Below, piece by piece: positions 52,229 through 62,410 of a stretch of DNA of 64,000 bases; the first letter of the stretch is position 1, and each line of letters starts with the position of its first letter. The position numbers and the translations under genes are program-made. The DNA comes from Methylacidimicrobium fagopyrum (GTDB lineage Bacteria; Verrucomicrobiota; Verrucomicrobiia; Limisphaerales; UBA11358): positions 1-64,000 of the forward strand of contig JAMFSJ010000017.1 in NCBI GenBank assembly GCA_026225255.1, given 5' to 3'. A model generated the notes under the pieces. That model was not told the DNA's origin, did not search any database, and saw only the letters and a list, made by a program, of their open reading frames with translations.

Positions 52229-53089
52229 TCACCGGTAAACCGTATGGTCGTCCATCCATTCATAATCTTGGCTGACCCCGACAATGATGTGTGAACTGGT
52301 GGTTTGATTGACGGCAACCGGCTTGTAAGTGGTTCCCGCCAGCCATTTATGGATTTCCGCGTGGCCATCGCAGAAGGAGACATTGCCTGCCTTGCCATGA
52401 TTGAAGGACGGGAGGTTACGCCAATATTCCGAACCGACCGGTAGACCGGGATCAAAAGAGAATACCGAGCCGCCCGTATACAAAAGGGTGTAAGGGCTTT
52501 CATCGACAAAGGCGAAAATATTCGCCGGCCCGGGCGAATTGAGGTCGGTAGATTTTTTGGCAGTAAAATAACTGCGGCCCGGCAAAGTATTAACGGGCGA
52601 GCCTCCGACGGCCGTATTGTTCAACGATGAATTTAAAGAATAACTCCGCACGCGAGTCCCATTTGCGGACGGCAAATTGTCGCCCGGACACCGGTAAGTT
52701 CCAGCGGTCTTTATGTAAGGTGAAAATAGCGAAGTCGCGCCGATCAAAATCGCCGTATTAGTATTAGCATCATTGCTCCCCCAGTTAATGCCGCCATCAA
52801 CATCCACCCAGCCATTGTTCGACACCAATTTGTCATCGCTATCACCCGAATACATGATGAAGGCAAGATTAAGTTGCTTCGTGTTGTTCAAGCAGGCAAT
52901 CCCCTGCGCTTTCCGTTTAGCAGAAGCCAAAGCCGGCAACAGCATCGCCGCCAAAATCGCGATGATCGCAATGACTACCAAGAGTTCGATCAGGGTGAAG
53001 CCGGCTTGAAGGCGTGCGGTTAAACATTTGCAGCCTCGGCGGGCTGAGCGCTGCGACAAAGGCATTAATCCTGCGTGGTTTGCAATCAT
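52229..53089 (-). CDS. Prepilin-type protein with H-x9-DG tail (type II/IV secretion pseudopilin-like)
   Basis: 286 aa. A prepilin cleavage site [19 protein letters not shown] follows a 30-residue leader, and a hydrophobic helix continues to [12 protein letters not shown]. The C-terminal motif [20 protein letters not shown] is the H-x9-DG element seen in Planctomycetota, Lentisphaerota and Verrucomicrobiota prepilins. ATG 53089 starts directly at the leader; in-frame text upstream to 53254 overlaps the divergent gene and was rejected. It is co-directional with the surface protein, suggesting a shared assembly or display role, which is inference. Confidence 0.88.
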   Translation of the reverse strand: MIANHAGLMPLSQRSARRGCKCLTARLQAGFTLIELLVVIAIIAILAAMLLPALASAKRKAQGIACLNNTKQLNLAFIMYSGDSDDKLVSNNGWVDVDGGINWGSNDANTNTAILIGATSLFSPYIKTAGTYRCPGDNLPSANGTRVRSYSLNSSLNNTAVGGSPVNTLPGRSYFTAKKSTDLNSPGPANIFAFVDESPYTLLYTGGSVFSFDPGLPVGSEYWRNLPSFNHGKAGNVSFCDGHAEIHKWLAGTTYKPVAVNQTTSSHIIVGVSQDYEWMDDHTVYR

Positions 53090-53141
53090 AATTGGTCTCA
53101 ATGGAATACTAAGAGAGTAGCCGCAACCCGGCGAATAGGTA

Positions 53142-55130
53142 ATGCGAAAAGGCACAAATATATTGCGAATTTTGCCGAAGCCTGAACGGATATTTACTTC
53201 CGCCAGCCGCCCGCTGATACTTTCACAAAACCAACCTGTGAACGCTTTTTCCATTAAAACATGGGGTATTAGCTGCTTTTTGAGCGCTTTATTTTTTGCG
53301 TTGCCGACCGTGGCAACCGAATTATGGGTCGCGCCGCAAGGGGACGATCATAATTCCGGCAACGCGAACTCGCCGCTCGGCACCCTGGCCGCCGCCCAAA
53401 TAAAAGCGCGCGCGCTGCGACGGCTGACAAACGACGATCTGAAATCTGGGACCCACATTATATTACGCGGTGGCATTTATCCATTGACCGCGCCGTTGAT
53501 ATTTTTGCCCGAAGATTCCGGAACCGAAACCGCGCCCACGCTCATCGAAGCCGCGTCGAATGAAACCCCGATTTTAAGTGGCGCGATCAACCTCACCGGT
53601 TGGAAAAAATTGTTCGGAACTATTCCCGGCCTGCCCACCAGCGCCAGGGATCATGTCTGGGTGGCCGAGGTTCCCACGATCAAGGGCGACGCCCTAGAAT
53701 TTCGTCAACTTTGGGTGAATGATGCCAAAGCCATTCGCGCCCGCGAACCCAACACCGACCAGCTCGCGCGACTTGTCGGCTGGGATAAAACCAACGAACG
53801 AGCAACGATTCCCAGCCAAGTATTGGCCAGCCTCACGCAACCCATGGCGTTGGAAATGGTCATTGATCAAGTTTGGGAAATCGCCGAGTTGCGGGTGAAA
53901 TCAATTCAAATCATCGGCACCAACGCGATGATCGCTTTCAAGTCGCCGGAAAGTAAAATTGAATTTGAACATCCCTGGCCGCCAGTGATCGTGGATACAA
54001 ATTATCACGCGCCTTTTTTTTTGGTGAACGCGATTGAATTTCTCGATTCGCCCGGCGAATGGTTTGAAGACGTGCACGCGAAAAAAATTTATTACTGGCC
54101 GCGCGCGGACGAAGACCTGACAACCGCGAAGGTATTTGCGCCGACCATTGAAACGCTGGTTAAAATCGAAGGCGCACCGAATCGACCCGTCGCTAATCTG
54201 GAATTCCACGGCCTCACTTTTGCCCATACCACGTGGCGGCGGCCCTCCGAGCAAGGTCACGTTCCACTGCAAGCCGGAATGTTTTTATTGGATGCGCACA
54301 AACTGAAACCCAAAGGCACAGACTATCATCGCGGGCTTGATAACGTTGCCTGGATTGGCCATCCAACCGCCGCCGTTTCAGTGGAATCGGCGAATCACAT
54401 TTCATTCGTGAATTGCGTTTTTGAACACACCGCCGCCGCCGGCTTGGATCTCGTCCGCCACACGCACGATGATTTAGTTGAAGGTTGCATCTTTCGCGAT
54501 CTCGGCGGCAATGGCCTCCAGCTCGGAACCTTTTCTGACACGAATATCGAAACTCATGTGCCTTACCAGCCGTCCAACGAAAATGAAATCTGCACGCGGG
54601 AAACCATCGCCAATAATGTGGTGCGCGATTGCGGCACGGAAGATTGGGGCAGCGTCGGCATCGTCGCCGGTTACGTGCGGGAAATCAAAATTACGCACAA
54701 TGAAATTTTTAATCTGCCCTATACCGGCATCAGCGTTGGTTGGGGCTGGACGAAAGCGACCAATGCCATGCGCGATAATTTGATTTTCGCCAATCGCGTT
54801 CAGCACGTCGGCCAACGGCTGGGCGATCTCGGCGGCATTTACACGCTCTCGGCACAACCGGGAACTGTGATCGCGGAAAATGCGATTAATGATCTTCAGC
54901 CCAGCCCGTTCGCGCCCGATCCAAATCATTGGTTCTATCTTTATCTGGATGAAGGTTCGTCATTCATCACCGTGCGCGATAATTGGTGTCCCGCAGAAAA
55001 ATTTCTAAAAAACGCCAACGGCCCGGGAAATATCTGGACGAACAACGGCCCGCTAGTTTCCGAAAAAATTAAAAATGCCGCCGGCCTGGAACCCGCCTTT
55101 CAATCGTTGTTATCAAAACCATTACCATGA
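53142..55130 (+). CDS. Right-handed beta-helix glycosidase (GH141-like)
   Basis: 662 aa. A hydrophobic export segment ([18 protein letters not shown]) sits unusually far in, near residues 43-60, so the true start may be an internal GTG at 53238. The opening [20 protein letters not shown] and the long loop [21 protein letters not shown] resemble GH141 and related beta-helix enzymes. Repeat strands follow ([40 protein letters not shown]). GH141 includes an RG-II alpha-L-fucosidase; membership is my judgement from the layout. Divergent from the prepilin gene and 4-nt coupled to the second GH78. Confidence 0.7.
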   Translation: MRKGTNILRILPKPERIFTSASRPLILSQNQPVNAFSIKTWGISCFLSALFFALPTVATELWVAPQGDDHNSGNANSPLGTLAAAQIKARALRRLTNDDLKSGTHIILRGGIYPLTAPLIFLPEDSGTETAPTLIEAASNETPILSGAINLTGWKKLFGTIPGLPTSARDHVWVAEVPTIKGDALEFRQLWVNDAKAIRAREPNTDQLARLVGWDKTNERATIPSQVLASLTQPMALEMVIDQVWEIAELRVKSIQIIGTNAMIAFKSPESKIEFEHPWPPVIVDTNYHAPFFLVNAIEFLDSPGEWFEDVHAKKIYYWPRADEDLTTAKVFAPTIETLVKIEGAPNRPVANLEFHGLTFAHTTWRRPSEQGHVPLQAGMFLLDAHKLKPKGTDYHRGLDNVAWIGHPTAAVSVESANHISFVNCVFEHTAAAGLDLVRHTHDDLVEGCIFRDLGGNGLQLGTFSDTNIETHVPYQPSNENEICTRETIANNVVRDCGTEDWGSVGIVAGYVREIKITHNEIFNLPYTGISVGWGWTKATNAMRDNLIFANRVQHVGQRLGDLGGIYTLSAQPGTVIAENAINDLQPSPFAPDPNHWFYLYLDEGSSFITVRDNWCPAEKFLKNANGPGNIWTNNGPLVSEKIKNAAGLEPAFQSLLSKPLP

Positions 55131-57880
55131 AAATAATTTCTCTCGCCGTCTCGCTGGCGCTTCTGTCATCCGGCCTGGTTACGCGCGGCGCGGGTCTGAC
55201 GCCGGAACATTTACGCTGCGATTATGTCGTCAATCCACTGGGGGTAGATTCGCAACCGCCGCGATTATTTTGGCAGGTCGCGAGCGACGAACGCGGGGAA
55301 AAACAGACAGGTTATGAAATTTTAGTCGCTTCGTCCGCCCAACAATTAGCCAATGATCACGGCGATTTATGGGATAGCGGCCAAGTCAATTCCGACGCGA
55401 CCTTGCAAATTGATTACGCCGGAAAAAACCTCGCGTCGTGGTCGGAAGTTTTTTGGAAAGTTCGCGTTTGGGATGCGCGCGGAAAAGTTTCTGCGTGGAG
55501 TCAGCCCGCGCATTGGACGATGGGCGTGCTCGCTAATACCGACTGGCACGCGCAATGGATCGGCGCGGCGGATACGAATATTCCGTCCTTGTTGTTGCGC
55601 CATGAATTCACCGTAAAACCGGGACTCAAGCGCGCGCTGGTGAATCTCTGCGGCCTCGGCCAATACGAACTGACGCTCAACGGCCAAAAAATCGGCAACG
55701 ATTTTCTTTCGCCCGGCTGGACGAAATATGATCAAACCTGCCTTTACGATACGCGCGACATCACGGCGGATTTGGCGCGCGGCCAAAATGCCGTCGGCAT
55801 CGAGTTGGGCAACGGCATGTATCGCGTGCTCGGCGGCGGACGTTTCACAAAATTCAAAAACTCGTTCGGCCCGCAAAAAGCCATCGCGCAAATCCGCTTG
55901 GAATACGCCGACGGCTCCGTGGAATTTATCGGCACGGACGAACATTGGCGGGTCGCGACCGGCCCGATCACCTTCAATTCCATTTATGGTGGCGAAGATT
56001 TTGACGCGCGCTTGGTTCAAAAAGGTTGGAACCAAATCAATTTCAACGACGCGACGTGGACGAACGCGGTGGTGCTGAACGGCCCCGGCGGGGCCTTGCG
56101 CGGCTTGTCCTGCGCTGCGCCGCCGATCCAATTTATCAAAACAAATTGGCCGGTAGCCCAACATTCATTGCCCGACGGCGATCTCGTTTTTGATCTCGTT
56201 TTTGATCTCGGCCAGAACGCCGCGCACGTTCCGCAAATCACCGTTACCGGTCCGGCTGGCAGCAAAGTGGGCATCATGCCCGCGGAACTTCTCAGCGCCG
56301 ACGGCGCCGTGAATCAAAGTTCCATGGGCGCGGGCCATCGCGGTTCTTATCTGTGTAAATTCACCAAGGCGAGCGACGGCGAAGAAACGTGGTCGCCAAA
56401 ATTTTTCTACGTGGGTTGTCGTTATCTTCAGGTTCAGCTTACGCCCGCCGCGACCAATGGCGTCTTGCCGAAAATTGAATCCATTGCCGGCCTCGTCATC
56501 CAATCCGCTTCCGAACCGGTCGGAAAATTTGAGTGTTCCAACGACCTGTTTAATCGCATTCATACGCTCGTCCGTTGGGCGCAGCGCAATAACATGGTCA
56601 GCATTTTGACCGATTGTCCGCATCGCGAAAAACTCGGCTGGCTGGAAGAAGATCATCTGAACGGCCCGGCGTTGCGTTACGGATTTGACCTCGCTCAACT
56701 TTTTACCAAGATCGTCAACGACATCGCCGATTCCCAACTTACCAACGGCCTCGTGCCGACGACGGCGCCGGAATACACGATTTTTCGTAACAAGGATGAT
56801 GCGGAACATTTGCGCAATGATTTCGGCGATTCGCCGGAATGGAGCGCCACGTTCATTCTCGCGCCGTGGCAACAATATGAATTCGATGGCGACTTGAATC
56901 TGTTCCGATTGCACTACGCTGCCATGACCAGCTATCTCGCTTATCTGGGCACGCGCGCGACCAATGACATCGTCAATTACGGCCTCGGCGATTGGTATGA
57001 TCTCGGGCCGAAAAAGCCCGGCGTATCGCAGCTCACACCCGTCGCGTTGACGGCTACGGCCTTTTATTTTGAGAATGTAAAGATCATGGCGCAAGCCGCC
57101 GCGTTACTCGGCAAAACGGCGGATGCTCAACAATTTTCCGAACTCGCGGAAAAAATTCGCAGTGCGTTTAATGAAAAATTTTATGACACGACGAATCACG
57201 CCTACGCCACCGGTTCGCAATGCGCCAACGCCATTCCGCTCGTGATGGGAATCTGCGAGCCAACGAATCGCGCCGCGGTGTTGGACGCCCTCGTGCGCGA
57301 TGTGCGCGCGCGCGGCAATGCGTTGACGGCGGGCGATGTCGGCTACCGCTATTTACTCCGCGCGCTAGCTGACGGTGGTCGCAGCGACGTGATTTTTGAC
57401 ATCAACAATCAGACCAACCAACCCGGCTACGGCATGCAAATCGCCAAGGGGAAAACCAGTCTGACCGAGGCGTGGGACGGGGGTTCTTCGCAGGATCATT
57501 TCATGCTCGGCCAGATTCAAGAATGGTTTTATCACGACCTCGCCGGCATTCAAAATGCGCCCGGTAGCGCCGGCTTCAAAAGCATCGTCATCAACCCGCA
57601 ACCGGTCGGTGATGTGACGTGGATGAAAGCCAGTTATGATTCGATTCGCGGAAAAATCAGCTGCGACTGGCAGCGCGCGAAGGGCAAATTTAAGTTGAAC
57701 ATTTCCATCCCCGCGAACACGACGGCGACCGTTTTTATTCCTACCACTTCGACGGAATCGGTGACGGCCAACGGCTCACCCGCCACGCAAAGTCCGTCGG
57801 TCAGTTTTCTGCGGCTGGAAAACGGCCGCGCCGTTTACGCGGTTGAATCCGGCCGCTACGAATTTATTTCAGCCGATTGA
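55127..57880 (+). CDS. GH78 alpha-L-rhamnosidase, second copy
   Basis: 917 aa with a signal peptide (IISLAVSLALLSSGLVTRGA). Same order as the first GH78 but without the extra N-terminal domain: CDYVVNPLGVDSQPPRLFW, the rhamnosidase N domain (ALVNLCGLGQYELTLNGQKIG), the catalytic barrel with TDCPHREKLGWLEEDHLNGP near residues 505-522, and a C-terminal beta domain. A 12-nt tandem duplication at 56180-56203 gives LVFDLVFDLGQN where the paralogue has FIFDLGQN. A different rhamnose linkage from copy one is likely, but unproven. Confidence 0.92.
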   Translation: MKIISLAVSLALLSSGLVTRGAGLTPEHLRCDYVVNPLGVDSQPPRLFWQVASDERGEKQTGYEILVASSAQQLANDHGDLWDSGQVNSDATLQIDYAGKNLASWSEVFWKVRVWDARGKVSAWSQPAHWTMGVLANTDWHAQWIGAADTNIPSLLLRHEFTVKPGLKRALVNLCGLGQYELTLNGQKIGNDFLSPGWTKYDQTCLYDTRDITADLARGQNAVGIELGNGMYRVLGGGRFTKFKNSFGPQKAIAQIRLEYADGSVEFIGTDEHWRVATGPITFNSIYGGEDFDARLVQKGWNQINFNDATWTNAVVLNGPGGALRGLSCAAPPIQFIKTNWPVAQHSLPDGDLVFDLVFDLGQNAAHVPQITVTGPAGSKVGIMPAELLSADGAVNQSSMGAGHRGSYLCKFTKASDGEETWSPKFFYVGCRYLQVQLTPAATNGVLPKIESIAGLVIQSASEPVGKFECSNDLFNRIHTLVRWAQRNNMVSILTDCPHREKLGWLEEDHLNGPALRYGFDLAQLFTKIVNDIADSQLTNGLVPTTAPEYTIFRNKDDAEHLRNDFGDSPEWSATFILAPWQQYEFDGDLNLFRLHYAAMTSYLAYLGTRATNDIVNYGLGDWYDLGPKKPGVSQLTPVALTATAFYFENVKIMAQAAALLGKTADAQQFSELAEKIRSAFNEKFYDTTNHAYATGSQCANAIPLVMGICEPTNRAAVLDALVRDVRARGNALTAGDVGYRYLLRALADGGRSDVIFDINNQTNQPGYGMQIAKGKTSLTEAWDGGSSQDHFMLGQIQEWFYHDLAGIQNAPGSAGFKSIVINPQPVGDVTWMKASYDSIRGKISCDWQRAKGKFKLNISIPANTTATVFIPTTSTESVTANGSPATQSPSVSFLRLENGRAVYAVESGRYEFISAD

Positions 57881-57899
57881 GGCGGTTCAAATTCGGAAG

Positions 57900-57927
57900 G
57901 TCGCATCGGCTTCCAAGCCGGCGCGAC
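57900..57927. terminator. Hairpin between convergent GH78 and DUF3826 genes
   Basis: CGGCTT-CC-AAGCCG (57907-57920) is enclosed by GTCGC (57900-57904) and GCGAC (57923-57927). The position between converging stop codons suggests a bidirectional stop or 3'-end stabiliser. It has no U-run on either strand. Confidence 0.3.
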
Positions 57928-57941
57928 AGCGGATATCCCAA

Positions 57942-58613
57942 TCACTTCGTCGCCGGATTATTCGTGCCCGGATGTGCGACTACCCAATCGCTGAACGCCT
58001 TGGTGGTATTATAGCCTTGGTCATCCAAGTAGCGGTTGATCTGAGTTTTATATTTCTGGAAAATCGCCGATTTTTCCGGTGCGCTGCCGCCATCCACGGC
58101 TTCTTCGCGGGCCAATTTGAGCAATTCTAAAATCTTAGCCTTTTGCGCATCGGTCAGGCCGGACACAATTTGACCATAGGCATCGTAACTCGCTTTGACC
58201 TTGTTATAGGTCATTAAATCTTTCACCGATTCGATCTGCGCGGGCGTCAAATTTTCGGCCAGCTTCGCAAAAAACGCATCGTGTAACGGCTTGGATTGGA
58301 CGAGCAGCAGCGGTTCGCGGTTTTCGTAATTCACCGCCTTGCCGTCCACGGTGAGCCGGGTATCAATCGCCGCGTCCCGCACGCGCAATTCGTGATACTG
58401 GTTCATGATCACATTGAACACCGCGTTGGATTTGGTCTCCTCGGCAAGGTTGAGCACCTTCATGATATCCAACGTCCGGTAGTTAATACTGTTAGCATAA
58501 AAAGCTTCTTTTTCCGCGTCCGTCGGTGCTGTCAAAGTTTGCGCCATCGTCAGCCGGGAGAAAAAAGCGGCGCCGAGGAGAGCGGCATAAAATGCCAGAG
58601 ATGATTTTTTCAT
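57942..58613 (-). CDS. DUF3826 protein, copy C
   Basis: 223 aa with a signal peptide (SLAFYAALLGAAFFSRLTMA). Shares NLTPAQIESVKDLMTYNKV, LLKLAREEAVDGGSAPEKSA and KYKTQINRYLDDQGYNTTKA with copies A and B; copy C resembles B in its end and A in its length. Helical, probably periplasmic, function unknown. It follows the GH2 gene on the same strand, about 50 nt downstream, so each of the three copies ends or interrupts a different set of pectin genes. Confidence 0.85.
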   Translation of the reverse strand: MKKSSLAFYAALLGAAFFSRLTMAQTLTAPTDAEKEAFYANSINYRTLDIMKVLNLAEETKSNAVFNVIMNQYHELRVRDAAIDTRLTVDGKAVNYENREPLLLVQSKPLHDAFFAKLAENLTPAQIESVKDLMTYNKVKASYDAYGQIVSGLTDAQKAKILELLKLAREEAVDGGSAPEKSAIFQKYKTQINRYLDDQGYNTTKAFSDWVVAHPGTNNPATK

Positions 58614-58662
58614 AGTTATATTCAGTTCATTACGGGTTGCTGCATTGGTTTAAAAACTGCCG

Positions 58663-61530
58663 TCAAGGACGTGACAATTTTCCAAAATAAAAACTCACCG
58701 TCCGCGCATATTCGCCGTGCGCGACGGCGCGTTCGCCGGACGGACTGCCATCCGCCGCCGGCTGAAACTTGCTGCCCATCGGCGGAATCACATCTAACAA
58801 CCCCAACCCGCAAGCCGGCAGCGGCGGGATGGTGTTACCCGCGATTTTTGCCGGTGGAAATTCTGGCGTGAGCACTTGCACGAACGGCACGTCTTCCGGC
58901 ACCACCGTGATCTGGCCTTCGGTCGTCTCCAGCTGCAACCAGCGGACATCCGCAAAACAGCCTTTAAATTCAGGGTAAATCCAATCGCGCCAGCCGGTGA
59001 TGGTGTTGTTGTAATCATTCTGCCACACCCCGAGCGTGACTCCCGCCAGCCGGTTTTTCCAAACGCGATACGGTCCGTCGCCGAGCCAACGTTTGCTTTC
59101 CACCAAATTTTCCGGGTAATCAAACAGCACGCCGAGAAAGTCATTCGTGCCTTCAGCGGTATAGGTGTAACGACATTGCAACCAGCCGTCGGCGCGCAGT
59201 TGCCAAGTGATATTTTTGAAAGTGGCATTGGTCGTTGCCAACTGCGGGCCGTTGCTCAAAGAAAACTTTTTTCCGGCGCGTTCGACCGCCAGCAATCGTC
59301 CCGTGGCGCCCGCAATCTGCGCCACGATATTTTCACCTTTTAATTCAATGATGCCTTGATTGGTGCCGCCAAAATTATCGGCCCGGGCAACCATCTTCAC
59401 ATCCCCGGCAAAAACTTTGCGCTGACGCAACGGCCAGACGTATGTCCACAGCTCGCGTCCGTTGGGATCGTCCACGCGCACGGCGAGAAAATCGCCCGCC
59501 ATCACATCCGACGTATGCCAGAAATTTTCCGGCAGGTTGAGGTTCAACTTGCCGCTGCCGCCGGGAGGGATCGCCGGGGATTCCGCCCTACCTTCCGCGC
59601 TAACGGTTTCTTCGTCGGTATCCGCCCGGCCGGGAGAAATGAGCTGGCGCAGTTGCCAGGTGAATTTGCACTGGCGCGCATCCGTAAAGCCGAAATAATT
59701 TTCCACCGTCAACGTGCCGTTAAAATTTTCCGGCAAATTGGTTTCGAGAATTTGGATCGGCGACCAGATTTGTTTGATCGTATAAAAACTCGCTTCCCGC
59801 TGACGATACGGGCCGACGATGCCGTCCGGCGCTTCATTCCCCGCCACGTCAATTTGGCCGTTGTCGGCGCGCTTGATGCCCTCGTCCAGAAACGCCCAAA
59901 AAAATCCGCCGCCCAGATATTTACTGTGCGACATCAGTGTCCAAACATCCGCCAAACCGGAACCCGCACCGCCGTCGTAAAGACCGTGCAAAAATTCCGT
60001 CGGCATATAAATCCATTTCTGCGTGGCGTTGGTATCGGCCAGATAATTATTTTTGTGAAAGGAAATAGGAATTCCGTTGCACGCGAGCTGGGCAAAATCA
60101 TACGGCAAATAATGCGCGGTGTTCAAACCGTTGAACGCCGCCCACGGATGCAACACGCGGCGCGCTTGAGGATCGGCTTCGGCGAACAAATGATCGAGGT
60201 TCGTGTTGAAACCGCCTTCGTTACCGTTGTCCCAAAATAAAATGCTGGGATGATTCACGTCGCGCGTCACCATTTCGCGGACGAGCGCCGTGCCGGTAGT
60301 CGTGTCGTAAGCCTTATGCCAGCCCGCGAGTTCATCCAAAACGTAAAGTCCTAGTTGATCGCACTCGTCCAAAAAGTCCGCGTCCGGCGGATAATGCGAC
60401 ATGCGGACGGCGTTCATATTCATGTCCTTCATCGTCTCAATGTCAAACCGCTGGACGGCGTAACTCAAACAGCGTCCTGAATCCGGCCAGAACGAATGTC
60501 GATCGCAACCTTTCAAGATCACGCGTTGGCCGTTGAGATAAAGTCCGTCGCCATCGCGCACTTCAAACGTGCGAAAGCCGAAGCGTTGCGACCTTTCGTG
60601 AAGGGTTTTATCACCCTGTCGCAATTGAATTTGCACGCGATAGAGACTAGGCGTTTCGGCCGTCCATAGTTTTGGCGCGGTGATTTGCGATCTTAAATTT
60701 GCGATTTCAGATCCGGCAGCGTCAGAAATAATTTTACTGCGAAACGGTTCGCCCACATTTTTCCCAGCTAAAGTTTGAATCTGCGCGACCACCGAATCCG
60801 CGTTCGTCACGCCGTTGAGGAAAGCGTTCATCGAAAAAGTTCCATCCGCTTGGGCGTTGATCGCGACGCGCTCGATGAATTGCGGCGGCACGGCTTCAAG
60901 ATAGACCGGACGAAAAATACCACCATACATCCAAAAATCGCCCGTGCGCTCCGCGCCATTCACCGAGGCGTTGGCCGAATGTTTGGCCACGGTGACCGTC
61001 AATTGATTCGTCGAACCGAATCGGATCTGCGACGTGACTTCGTATTTGAATTGATAATAACCGCCCTGATGCGCGGGGCCGATAGATTGGCCGTTCAAGG
61101 TCGCGCTCGTGTCGGTCATCACGCCGTCGAACACGAGAAAAATTCGCCGACCCGACCAGTCCGCTGGCACTGAAAAATCATGTTCGTAAAGCCCGCGCTC
61201 GTTGTAAGCGTTGGTCAAATCACGGTGATAATTAATCGTGCCAAAGCCGTGCAATTCCCAATTGGACGGCACAGGCAGATTAGTCCAATAGCCCGACTGC
61301 GCCCCGCTCGTGCAGAAAAATTTCCACGGAATCGCGTCATCTTTGCCGTGGCCAGAGAGAAACTGAATTTCAGTATCTTGCGCCAATAAGGCGGGCAGTG
61401 CGCCAAACAAAAACGTGACGAGCAGAAAACTTTCAACCTTCAACTGCCAACTTTTAACCGCCCGCACCGCCCGCCATCGCAACCGCCGCAGCGATGAAGA
61501 TAAAATGTTAAATGTGGCAGATTGGCTCAT
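58663..61530 (-). CDS. GH2 glycoside hydrolase (beta-galactosidase/beta-glucuronidase type)
   Basis: 955 aa, exported (FLLVTFLFGALPALLAQ after a basic 35-residue lead). Sugar-binding jelly roll (PVPSNWELHGFGTINYHRD), Ig-like domain, TIM barrel with KGCDRHSFWPDSGRCLS and MNMNAVRMSHYPPDADFLDECDQ, acid/base Glu in LFWDNGNEGGFN near residue 437, and the nucleophile candidate in YMPTEFLHGLYDGG near 511. A C-terminal beta domain completes it. The extended N-terminus reads through repeat-like text (near 61420-61455), so the native start may differ. ATG 61530 directly abuts the AraC stop codon (TAAATG). Confidence 0.9.
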   Translation of the reverse strand: MSQSATFNILSSSLRRLRWRAVRAVKSWQLKVESFLLVTFLFGALPALLAQDTEIQFLSGHGKDDAIPWKFFCTSGAQSGYWTNLPVPSNWELHGFGTINYHRDLTNAYNERGLYEHDFSVPADWSGRRIFLVFDGVMTDTSATLNGQSIGPAHQGGYYQFKYEVTSQIRFGSTNQLTVTVAKHSANASVNGAERTGDFWMYGGIFRPVYLEAVPPQFIERVAINAQADGTFSMNAFLNGVTNADSVVAQIQTLAGKNVGEPFRSKIISDAAGSEIANLRSQITAPKLWTAETPSLYRVQIQLRQGDKTLHERSQRFGFRTFEVRDGDGLYLNGQRVILKGCDRHSFWPDSGRCLSYAVQRFDIETMKDMNMNAVRMSHYPPDADFLDECDQLGLYVLDELAGWHKAYDTTTGTALVREMVTRDVNHPSILFWDNGNEGGFNTNLDHLFAEADPQARRVLHPWAAFNGLNTAHYLPYDFAQLACNGIPISFHKNNYLADTNATQKWIYMPTEFLHGLYDGGAGSGLADVWTLMSHSKYLGGGFFWAFLDEGIKRADNGQIDVAGNEAPDGIVGPYRQREASFYTIKQIWSPIQILETNLPENFNGTLTVENYFGFTDARQCKFTWQLRQLISPGRADTDEETVSAEGRAESPAIPPGGSGKLNLNLPENFWHTSDVMAGDFLAVRVDDPNGRELWTYVWPLRQRKVFAGDVKMVARADNFGGTNQGIIELKGENIVAQIAGATGRLLAVERAGKKFSLSNGPQLATTNATFKNITWQLRADGWLQCRYTYTAEGTNDFLGVLFDYPENLVESKRWLGDGPYRVWKNRLAGVTLGVWQNDYNNTITGWRDWIYPEFKGCFADVRWLQLETTEGQITVVPEDVPFVQVLTPEFPPAKIAGNTIPPLPACGLGLLDVIPPMGSKFQPAADGSPSGERAVAHGEYARTVSFYFGKLSRP

Positions 61531-62382
61531 TTACCCTTTCAAATGTTGCCGGAAATCCGTCGGCGTCATGCCGGTTTGATGCCGGAAAAAATGACTGAAA
61601 TAAAATTCGCTGGAAAAATTCAACTGCCCGGAAACGTCTTTGATGGAGAGCCGTTTGTCCGCGAGCAACAGTCGCGCCTGATCCAAGCGCGCGCGTTGAA
61701 TGTGTTCGTGCACCGTCCCTTGACCGGATTGTTGAAACAACGCACGCAGGCCGGAATAACTCACCTTGCCAATGATGGCGAGTTCCTTCGCCTTCCAATC
61801 ACGGAGCGGATTGGATGAGATCGCATTGAGCACGCGAATGACCGGCGGCGGCAATTCCGCGCGGGGCGACACCAACAATCCGCGCGCCATCAGCAACGTG
61901 CCGAGCATTTCCGTGATGCGCATGTGGACTTGCCATTCCCAACCCACCGGCCGGCGCCGCGTCATCCGGAGCAATTCATTTTGGGTGCGCGTGACACATT
62001 TAAAATCGTCCAATTCAAATTCCGCGTTCTCTTCGTCGCGAATTTCTTCATGCCAAAACTCCAACCCCGGCCCGCCAAATCGAAAGCCGGTGATGGTCAA
62101 TTGTTTTCCCGGCGCCGGAATGTAAGTGCGCGGTTTGCTCATATCCACTAGCCACAGTTTTTTGCCGCGCTTCAATTCAAACCGGCTGGTTTTATATTCC
62201 AGTTCGCCTTCGCCCGATTGCACCCAAAACAAATGCGCACCGGGCTTTTCAAAACGTTCATGCCGATCGGATTGGCCGACGCGACGCGTGCCGATGGAAA
62301 ACAAATGCCACAGCAACCGGCGGGCAACCGGCGACGGATCCACAAAAATTAAATTGTCAGCAACGCTGGTGGGTAATGACAT
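61531..62382 (-). CDS. AraC-family transcriptional regulator
   Basis: 283 aa. An N-terminal cupin-like sensing half (HLFWVQSGEGELEYKTSRFELKRGKKLWLVD) and two C-terminal helix-turn-helix motifs: WKAKELAIIGKVSYSGLRALF and SIKDVSGQLNFSSEFYFSHFFRHQTGMTPTDFR. ATG 62382 has AAAGAG 6 nt upstream; a start at 62436 would overlap the kinase stop. It lies between the kinase and GH2 genes in one direction and is the only regulator recognised in the pectin region, so it probably responds to a pectin-derived sugar and acts on this cluster. Target sites are not identified. Confidence 0.9.
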   Translation of the reverse strand: MSLPTSVADNLIFVDPSPVARRLLWHLFSIGTRRVGQSDRHERFEKPGAHLFWVQSGEGELEYKTSRFELKRGKKLWLVDMSKPRTYIPAPGKQLTITGFRFGGPGLEFWHEEIRDEENAEFELDDFKCVTRTQNELLRMTRRRPVGWEWQVHMRITEMLGTLLMARGLLVSPRAELPPPVIRVLNAISSNPLRDWKAKELAIIGKVSYSGLRALFQQSGQGTVHEHIQRARLDQARLLLADKRLSIKDVSGQLNFSSEFYFSHFFRHQTGMTPTDFRQHLKG

Positions 62383-62410
62383 GGAACACTCTTTATCAGA
62401 CAACCCGACG

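Noticed and set aside
59356-60240. Plus-strand open frame of 294 codons inside the GH2 gene
   Set aside because: The GH2 frame on the minus strand has both catalytic motifs; this is a shadow.
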